The translations under genes were made by a program, and so were the position numbers. Below the pieces are notes generated by a model that saw only the letters and a list, made by a program, of their open reading frames with translations, was not told the origin of the DNA and made no database searches. Of a DNA stretch of 15,374 nt, positions 1 through 4,598 are shown one piece after another (positions within the stretch are counted from its first letter, which is position 1; each line of letters starts with the position of its first letter). The stretch comes from an uncultured Blautia sp. (GTDB taxonomy: Bacteria > Bacillota > Clostridia > Lachnospirales > Lachnospiraceae): contig CALIZJ010000265.1 of NCBI GenBank assembly GCA_938028845.1, positions 1 to 15,374 of the forward strand. The letters are read 5' to 3'.

Positions 1-501
1 CATATACTCTTTTCCCTGTTCTTCTATCTTTTTATTCAATTGTGCCTCTGCTTCTTTCTGGAATGCTTCCGCTTTTACTTTTGCTTTTCTCTTGATTTCT
101 TCCGCTTCCATATTAGCATTTACTATATTCTGTTCTGCTTCCTGCCTTGCCTTTAAGATTATCTGTTCTGCCTCTTTTTTAGCATTCTTCATAAGTGAAA
201 AAAGGGTTTCATAACTGTCCTCATACTCGTCCAAACGACGATTGAGCGATTCAATGTCTTCACCATTTTTAAGAAGATCTGCATTTTTATCTTTATATTC
301 CTTTAATTGTTTCTGTAATCGTTCTATTTCGTCCTTATCTTTTGATATTTCTTTCTGTAGCTTTTCAATTTTACTTTCATTTTCCTTATGTGTTTTTTCC
401 GATTCATTCTTTAAATTTTCTAACTCCTTAATCAAAAAATCAGTATATTCATTGGTTTCTTTTTTATTTCCTCCCCAAAATGAAGCAAAAAATCTCTTCA
501 T
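1..501 (-). CDS. DivIVA-like coiled-coil protein (copy A), 3' end cut by window edge
   Basis: The reading frame is open from an ATG at 499-501 to the left window edge (167 codons, no stop seen), so the C-terminus is missing. After a short basic/aromatic start (MKRFFASFWGG) the chain is almost entirely charged heptad-like coiled coil. At about residues 103-150 it becomes an Ala-Lys-Glu-rich stretch (KNAKKEAEQI and similar) like the C-terminal half of DivIVA-family proteins. No membrane segment or catalytic motif is visible. It is paralogous to the protein at 3461-4240: both have a short basic N-terminus, a FL-x-K/A-K/E-LE segment near residue 20, and a DEYEDSYETL / KEYENGYHDV segment leading into the AK-x-EA repeat. 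It lies 42 bp downstream of the metallophosphoesterase gene and probably shares its riboswitch-controlled transcript. A polar or septal scaffold role is inference from family resemblance only; a generic coiled-coil protein is the alternative. Confidence 0.8.
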   Translation of the reverse strand, partial: MKRFFASFWGGNKKETNEYTDFLIKELENLKNESEKTHKENESKIEKLQKEISKDKDEIERLQKQLKEYKDKNADLLKNGEDIESLNRRLDEYEDSYETLFSLMKNAKKEAEQIILKARQEAEQNIVNANMEAEEIKRKAKVKAEAFQKEAEAQLNKKIEEQGKEYM

Positions 502-543
502 AATTCATTACCTGCCCTTTCTTCACTAAAATACTATGAATCA

Positions 544-1386
544 TTATTGTCTTCCATTAATATCCAAAACCGCAAGCTCCGGCCTATTATTAATCCGCGG
601 AATTTTCCGGCTGTCCCCCAATCCTCTGGATACATAAATACTGCCGTTTTCCAATTGGTATAAACCATTACAGTATTCCGGGAAAAATCCATAATCTACA
701 GAATACAAACCGCCTAATCCCGGAACTTGTATCTGCCCTCCATGAAAGTGCCCACAAATCCCCAAATCTATTTTTGCATCTGCCAATATATCATAATACA
801 TATCTGAAAAATGTGTGATCAGCAACTTAAAACCATCATCCTCTTCTAAATATTTTTCCATGTATTCTGCAAAACGGCTGTCGTCATAAAATCCTTCTGC
901 GTTTGAAGGAAGACTGCCAATGAGGAACGTCGTGCCTTTAATTTCTGCCATTACCGATGTATTTTTAAAAATAGCAATTCCCATTTCTTCCAAAGCATCA
1001 TCCAAACGTATATCATTTTGATAAATCATTACCATTTCGTGATTTCCAAATCCATAATATACTGGTGCGATTTCTTTCAGCTGATTACATAATGATAAAA
1101 CAATTGAGGTATCCGGTTCATTTTTGTTCACCATATCTCCTGCTATCACTATCATATCCGGTTTTAAATTATAAATTTGATTAACTAGTTCTGTATTATC
1201 CTGTCCAAACTGTCTGTTATGTAAGTCTGCTAAAGCTATTACTCTTATAGTTTCACCATTTTTTACTTTAGGCGAATATATATGAGTAAAAGTCACTTCC
1301 AATTCAGTTGATAGCAGACTTTTGCCTAAAAATACACATATTATAACGAAAGCAATTATCAAAACGAATCGGCGAAACCTTTTCAT
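544..1386 (-). CDS. membrane-anchored calcineurin-like metallophosphoesterase
   Basis: The 280-aa protein has one N-terminal membrane segment or uncleaved signal anchor (about residues 6-26), so the catalytic domain is expected outside the membrane. The full set of metallophosphoesterase metal ligands is visible: D54-x-H56 (ALADLHN), D84 (AGDMV), N115-H116 (GNHE), H192 (ITH) and H213/H215 (GHFHGGQ). The layout matches the YkuE/YaeI-like branch of the calcineurin superfamily. Substrates in that branch are varied (lipid pyrophosphates, nucleotides, wall intermediates), and nothing here fixes the substrate. A GGAUGGGG Shine-Dalgarno lies just before the ATG. The gene is the first after a promoter, c-di-GMP-I-like riboswitch and terminator, and is followed 42 bp later by coiled-coil gene A, so it is probably induced or repressed by cyclic di-GMP. 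Confidence 0.9.
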   Translation of the reverse strand: MKRFRRFVLIIAFVIICVFLGKSLLSTELEVTFTHIYSPKVKNGETIRVIALADLHNRQFGQDNTELVNQIYNLKPDMIVIAGDMVNKNEPDTSIVLSLCNQLKEIAPVYYGFGNHEMVMIYQNDIRLDDALEEMGIAIFKNTSVMAEIKGTTFLIGSLPSNAEGFYDDSRFAEYMEKYLEEDDGFKLLITHFSDMYYDILADAKIDLGICGHFHGGQIQVPGLGGLYSVDYGFFPEYCNGLYQLENGSIYVSRGLGDSRKIPRINNRPELAVLDINGRQ

Positions 1387-1416
1387 CTTTCCCCATCCTT
1401 AAAAATAAAAATTCAT

Positions 1417-1459
1417 AAAAAAAAACTACAATTTCTCCTAATTTAAGAGTAAATTGCAG
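1417..1459 (-). terminator. intrinsic terminator of riboswitch copy 1
   Basis: In RNA sense the arm CUGCAAUUU (1451-1459) pairs with AAAUUGUAG (1426-1434), giving nine pairs with one G-U, followed at once by nine U residues (1417-1425). It lies between the aptamer and the metallophosphoesterase start codon about 30 nt downstream. The 5' arm overlaps the strand proposed to close aptamer helix P3, and the loop contains the proposed P1 3' strand. The terminator and the folded aptamer should therefore exclude each other. Confidence 0.85.
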
Positions 1460-1547
1460 TCGAACTACCTTGCTTCATACTGTCCACAGTATCCACTTCA
1501 GGCTTCTAACTTTGCGTCCCTATATTTCTATAGGTTTGCCTACTATT
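1445..1547 (-). promoter_or_regulatory. c-di-GMP-I (GEMM-I)-like riboswitch aptamer, copy 1
   Basis: The minus strand carries the GEMM hallmarks: GGCAAACC (1533-1540), a helix CCUAUA-GAAA-UAUAGG with a GAAA tetraloop, then GGGACGCAAAG. Helix P3 is proposed to close with AGUUAG (1506-1511) against CGACU (1458-1462) and to be capped by AUACUGU/ACAGUAU (1477-1492). P1 is proposed as AAUAGUA (1541-1547) against UACUCUU (1445-1451). The 41 nt at 1500-1540 are identical to 4378-4418 in copy 2. The residue before GCAAACC is G, as in c-di-GMP rather than cGAMP binders of this class. The usual A-rich 5' junction and the consensus tetraloop receptor are not obvious, so this is a divergent member. It is followed by the terminator at 1417-1459. 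Confidence 0.8.
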
Positions 1548-1570
1548 CTAAAAGATTATTCATATCTGAT

Positions 1571-1599
1571 ATTTTACTATATTCGCCTTTTATTGTCAA
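1571..1599 (-). promoter_or_regulatory. sigma-A type promoter of the phosphoesterase/coiled-coil A unit
   Basis: On the minus strand TTGACA (1594-1599), a 17-bp spacer and TAAAAT (1571-1576) form a near-consensus promoter. The expected start, around 1564, is only about 17 nt before aptamer copy 1. The same TTGACA-17-TAAAAT arrangement, with a shared TATAG before the -10 box, precedes copy 2. Confidence 0.85.
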
Positions 1600-1622
1600 C
1601 TTCGTTGTATAAAACGGTCGCG

Positions 1623-1635
1623 TAAATTACGCTAT
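1623..1635 (+). repeat. possible target-site duplication, left copy (13 bp)
   Basis: TAAATTACGCTAT occurs here and again in the same orientation at 3362-3374. The two copies bracket the IS30-family element. The left copy lies inside an odd palindrome, GCGTAAATTACGC. Thirteen bp is longer than the 2-3 bp usual for the family. Confidence 0.6.
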
Positions 1636-1636
1636 C

Positions 1637-1660
1637 GTCAATTGCAAAACTAAATTCCAC
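1637..1660 (+). repeat. left terminal inverted repeat of the IS30-family element
   Basis: Compared with the reverse complement of 3337-3360, about 20 of 24 positions match. The ten inner bases, TAAATTCCAC, are identical. Confidence 0.75.
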
Positions 1661-1676
1661 CCTTTTTTCCTCGAGT

Positions 1677-1722
1677 ATGGAATTTACTGTTTCCAAATCA
1701 AGATGTGGAATTTAATAATTCC
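1677..1722 (+). repeat. left subterminal repeats (two copies of ATGGAATTTA-type motif)
   Basis: ATGGAATTTACTGTTTCC (1677-1694) and GTGGAATTTAATAATTCC (1705-1722) repeat the inner part of the terminal repeat. They are candidate transposase binding sites. Confidence 0.6.
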
Positions 1723-1786
1723 AAAATATCCTATATGATCTATCTGTTGCCCTGTCCAGCTGCCTTTCAGTTAAGGAGGTATTCTT

Positions 1787-3085
1787 ATGACAGCAAAACA
1801 GAAACATTTAGATTTAAAAAGCCGCTATGTTATCGAACATTCTCTGGATTCTTCTTTGTCCTTTAAGGCAATTGCCAGAGAACTCGGCAAAGATTGTACC
1901 ACCATATCCAAGGAGGTCCGTAACCATCTCGTCTTTAAAAAATCCGGCGCTTTTGGCAAACCATTTAATGACTGTACCAGCCGCTTTGACTGCAGCATCT
2001 TTCAGGTGTGCCAACCCTGCGTTAACCGTTCCGGACGTCCCTGCAAGTTTTGCGGCAGATGCCTTTCTTCCTGTATCTCCTACAAAAAGGAAACCTGCCG
2101 GAAACTCTCTAAACCGCCTTACGTCTGCAACGGATGCGAAATGAAAAAGAACTGTACTTTGGAAAAAAGGTTTTACCGTGCAATGGACGCACAGAAAGAA
2201 TATGAACTCACCCTCTCTGAGTCCCGTTCCGGTTTTGCTGTCTCTGAGACCGAACTGGAGCATCTGGATTCTGTGGTCACTCCTCTCCTGCGGAAGGGAC
2301 AGTCTGTACATCATATCTGTCAGAACCATGCCGATGCCATCATGTGCAGCGAAAAAACTCTTTATTCCTATATTGACAACAACCTTCTCTCTGCACGCAA
2401 CATAGATCTGCCGCGCAAAGTACGCCTGCGGCCTCGGAAATCAAAATCTGTCGGCCTCAAAGTCGATAAGTCCTGCCGCATCGGACGTACCTGGAAAGAT
2501 TATTGCAGCTATTTGGAGCACCATCCGGATACCCCTGTTGTACAGGTTGATTCCGTTGAAGGCATCAAAGGGGGAAAAGTCCTCCTTACCATCCACTTCG
2601 TCAACTCCTCTTTGATGCTGGCATTCCTCCGGGATTCCAATGACTCCCAGTCTGTCATTGATATCTTTGACCGGCTTTACCTGGAATTGAGACCGGATAC
2701 CTTTCTGGATCTCTTCCCTGTTATCCTTGCTGATAACGGCAGTGAATTTTCCAACCCTTCCCGGATTGAATTTGACAGCCAGGGGAACCGCAGGACACAT
2801 TTGTTCTACTGCGATCCTTCTGCCCCCTATCAGAAAGGGGCTGCGGAGAATAATCATGAATTTATACGGCGTATCATCCCCAAAGGCGTAGATCTGGCAC
2901 TTTATTCACAGGATCAGATCTCGCTAATGATGTCACATATTGATTCCTATCTCCGGAAAGCGTTGGGTAATAAAAGCCCTTATGATACGTTTGCCTTTCA
3001 ATATGGGCCGGAAGCACTGGAAAAGTTCGGACTCAGGAAAATCCCTTCCGATGAGATTATCCTGAGTCCAGAACTCTTAAAATAA
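1787..3085 (+). CDS. IS30-family DDE transposase
   Basis: The 432-aa transposase catalyses movement of the surrounding element. A helix-turn-helix lies near residues 20-45 (AIARELGKDCTTISKEVRNH). A cysteine-rich stretch at about 62-125, with several C-x2-C pairs, looks like a metal-binding insert. The catalytic DDE domain has D255 (VQVDSVEG), D316 (LADNGSEF) and E354 (GAAENNHEF), with the RRIIPKG block typical of IS30 members just after. The start is secured by a perfect AAGGAGG at 1773-1779, 7 nt before the ATG. The gene is full length with no frameshift or internal stop, so it is probably active. Length is in the upper range for the family because of the Cys-rich region. Confidence 0.95.
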   Translation: MTAKQKHLDLKSRYVIEHSLDSSLSFKAIARELGKDCTTISKEVRNHLVFKKSGAFGKPFNDCTSRFDCSIFQVCQPCVNRSGRPCKFCGRCLSSCISYKKETCRKLSKPPYVCNGCEMKKNCTLEKRFYRAMDAQKEYELTLSESRSGFAVSETELEHLDSVVTPLLRKGQSVHHICQNHADAIMCSEKTLYSYIDNNLLSARNIDLPRKVRLRPRKSKSVGLKVDKSCRIGRTWKDYCSYLEHHPDTPVVQVDSVEGIKGGKVLLTIHFVNSSLMLAFLRDSNDSQSVIDIFDRLYLELRPDTFLDLFPVILADNGSEFSNPSRIEFDSQGNRRTHLFYCDPSAPYQKGAAENNHEFIRRIIPKGVDLALYSQDQISLMMSHIDSYLRKALGNKSPYDTFAFQYGPEALEKFGLRKIPSDEIILSPELLK

Positions 3086-3139
3086 AATTTTTCGCAGCCG
3101 GACATTTATCTCAGGGCAGCTCCATACAGCCTGTCAGGG

Positions 3140-3333
3140 GTGGAATTAACCGTTTCTGAAAAATTGACCTGTTTTCCACCCTGGAACGTTTATGCCCAAA
3201 ATCCGGCAGAAATCAAAGATTTCCATCTCTAATATACACGAAACGACTAAAAAATGAAATAAAACGGAATCAAAAAGATCGATCTTTTTCCCAGAGGTCG
3301 AATTTAGTATTACTAAATGGAATTTAATCTTTC
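3140..3333 (+). repeat. right subterminal repeats of the IS element
   Basis: GTGGAATTAACCGTTTC (3140-3156) and ATGGAATTTAATCTTTC (3317-3333) match the motif GTGGAATTTACTCTTTC in the right terminal repeat (3337-3353) and the two left copies. All are in the same orientation except the one inside the left terminal repeat. Confidence 0.55.
3272..3289. terminator. palindrome with A/T arms inside the IS, possible bidirectional terminator
   Basis: AAAAAGATCGATCTTTTT is a perfect 18-bp palindrome. It could fold as a 7-bp stem with a UCGA loop ending in five U on either strand. It lies about 190 bp after the transposase stop. The stem is AT-rich and weak, so termination is only possible. Confidence 0.4.
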
Positions 3334-3336
3334 AAA

Positions 3337-3360
3337 GTGGAATTTACTCTTTCAATCGAC
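3337..3360 (+). repeat. right terminal inverted repeat of the IS30-family element
   Basis: This is the inverted partner of 1637-1660, with an identical ten-base inner block (GTGGAATTTA on this strand) and scattered mismatches further out. Confidence 0.75.
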
Positions 3361-3361
3361 C

Positions 3362-3374
3362 TAAATTACGCTAT
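3362..3374 (+). repeat. possible target-site duplication, right copy (13 bp)
   Basis: This is an exact direct copy of TAAATTACGCTAT at 1623-1635, immediately outside the right end of the IS element. Confidence 0.6.
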
Positions 3375-3460
3375 TTTAAATTTTAAATTCTAAGCAGCAA
3401 TCCTAATTTCCCTCAAAAACCTTTCTTCCAATCACCCACCGCTTACCCTCCCATATATTC

Positions 3461-4240
3461 TTATTCTTTTGAAGAGATCTCCTCCATCTGACACGTCTTT
3501 AACACATCACCTATCTGATTCGGCATTTTATCCAGCAAATGTCCGATTTCATTATAAATGTCCCCCAACTGTTCCTGCAGGCTGTTAAAAGTATTCACAT
3601 ATTCTTTTAAACAATACTTTGCAGCAGCCATCTGTTCATCGCTTTTTTTTTCTTTTTCCTGCATTTCTCTTTCTATTTTAATTTTATATGATTTTGCTTC
3701 ATTCTCTATTTTTTCAGCATTTTTAAGAGCTGCTTCTTTTGCCTCTTCCAGAAGCTGTTCGGCCTGCTTTTGTGCCATTTCTCTAATCTGTTCTGCTTCT
3801 TTTTTCGCATCTGTAAGTAAAAGGTCGGCCTCCTGCTTGGCTTTAGAAACATATTTTATTACATCGTGATAGCCATTCTCATACTCTTTTAATTGTTCCC
3901 GGAGTATTTCCAGCTCTTTTGTCTTCTCTATTTGCTTTTCTTCTTCTGACTTTATCTGTTTCTGCAAAGAAATTATTTTTGAACACATGCGGTCGTATTC
4001 TTCCTTTAATCCGCACTCTCCGCTGTCGTTTTCCTGCAGATCAGCAATTTTTCTTCTTAACTCCTCGTTTTTCTCTTTTTCTCTTTCTATTTGCTTCTGC
4101 AGTTCTGTGAACCGGTCATTTTCGCCTGTTTCAAGGACAGCCTTTTCAGCTTTCGTCCTTTCCAATTTAGCCAACAAAAACTCCAGATATTCTATATCAC
4201 TTTTTCTCCGCTTCTTAAACCGTTTCGAAAACAGATTCAT
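3461..4240 (-). CDS. DivIVA-like coiled-coil protein (copy B)
   Basis: The 259-aa protein has a strongly basic N-terminus (residues 6-13) and a continuous coiled coil at about 25-70 and 80-200. An Ala/Lys/Glu 11-mer-like repeat at about 130-185 (AKQEADLL, AKKEAEQI, AQKQAEQLL) resembles the C-terminal half of DivIVA-family cell-pole and septum proteins. The last 55 residues are less charged (LKEYVNTFNSLQEQLGDIYN), possibly a separate oligomerisation or partner-binding helix. No signal peptide, membrane segment or catalytic motif is present. The start is supported by a GAGAGGA Shine-Dalgarno 7 nt upstream. The gene directly follows aptamer copy 2 and its terminator, and lies downstream of the diguanylate cyclase gene on the same strand. 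It is paralogous to the partial protein at 1-501. A scaffold role regulated by cyclic di-GMP is inferred. Confidence 0.85.
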   Translation of the reverse strand: MNLFSKRFKKRRKSDIEYLEFLLAKLERTKAEKAVLETGENDRFTELQKQIEREKEKNEELRRKIADLQENDSGECGLKEEYDRMCSKIISLQKQIKSEEEKQIEKTKELEILREQLKEYENGYHDVIKYVSKAKQEADLLLTDAKKEAEQIREMAQKQAEQLLEEAKEAALKNAEKIENEAKSYKIKIEREMQEKEKKSDEQMAAAKYCLKEYVNTFNSLQEQLGDIYNEIGHLLDKMPNQIGDVLKTCQMEEISSKE

Positions 4241-4292
4241 CTTTTTATCCTCTCAATAAAATATTTTATGCACCTTGCCTTGTAATATTTTG

Positions 4293-4340
4293 AAAAATAG
4301 AAAAGCTGCAATTTCTCTGTTCCCCAGAGTTGATTGCAGC
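4293..4340 (-). terminator. intrinsic terminator of riboswitch copy 2
   Basis: In RNA sense GCUGCAAU (4333-4340) pairs perfectly with AUUGCAGC (4305-4312). An inner CUCUG/CAGAG helix lies between the arms, and an interrupted U-tract follows (UUUU, CUA, UUUUU). It lies 50-60 nt before the coiled-coil B start codon. The inner helix uses the same bases (ACUCU) proposed to form aptamer P1. Confidence 0.8.
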
Positions 4341-4424
4341 CGAACTACCTTGTTCTGACCTTTTTAGGTTTCACTTAAGGCTTCTAACTTTGCGTCCCTA
4401 TATTTCTATAGGTTTGCCACCATA
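4325..4424 (-). promoter_or_regulatory. c-di-GMP-I (GEMM-I)-like riboswitch aptamer, copy 2
   Basis: It has the same core as copy 1: GGCAAACC (4411-4418), a GAAA-capped helix and GGGACGCAAAG, identical over 41 nt (4378-4418). The P3 base is AGUUAG (4384-4389) against CGGCU (4338-4342), whereas copy 1 has CGACU. The apical helix has different sequence, ACCU-AAAA-AGGU, yet remains paired. P1 is proposed as AUGGU against ACUCU (copy 1: AUAGU against ACUCU), each with the same U-C mismatch. It precedes the coiled-coil B gene. Confidence 0.8.
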
Positions 4425-4528
4425 TTTTCCTGCAGATTTCTGCAAAACCTTATAAACTATTTCTCTTTTGTGTATAAATATTTTATAAATCTATCTTATT
4501 TTATAATATAGAGCTGAAATTTGTTAAT

Positions 4529-4557
4529 ATTTTACTATAAAGAACATTTCCTGTCAA
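4529..4557 (-). promoter_or_regulatory. sigma-A type promoter of the coiled-coil B unit
   Basis: The minus strand has TTGACA (4552-4557), a 17-bp spacer and TAAAAT (4529-4534). Transcription should start near 4522, about 100 nt before the aptamer. This gives a much longer leader than copy 1. The promoter lies just after the diguanylate cyclase stop codon, so the cyclase and coiled-coil gene can be transcribed separately. Confidence 0.85.
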
Positions 4558-4598
4558 CTTTTTTATACAAGAAAGCCAAAAACGCCGTCTCAAATTTT

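Larger units (their letters stand above)
1636..3361 (+). mobile_element. IS30-family insertion sequence
   Basis: The element of about 1726 bp contains one transposase gene (1787-3085), imperfect 24-bp terminal inverted repeats (1637-1660 and 3337-3360), subterminal repeats at both ends, and flanking 13-bp direct repeats. It has inserted between coiled-coil gene B (3461-4240) and the promoter of the phosphoesterase unit (-35 at 1594-1599), leaving both intact. Its base composition looks less AT-rich than the flanking DNA, consistent with a recent arrival. The exact ends are uncertain by a base or two, because the outermost positions (C on the left, G in the inverted right end) do not match. 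Confidence 0.85.

Noticed and set aside
1814..2329. 171-codon open frame on the minus strand inside the transposase gene
   Set aside because: It lies wholly opposite a gene with clear DDE and helix-turn-helix motifs, has no ribosome site and no recognisable protein features.
1636..3361. IS insertion inactivating a gene of the c-di-GMP locus
   Set aside because: The element sits between the coiled-coil B stop codon and an intact promoter for the phosphoesterase unit. No coding sequence is split across it.
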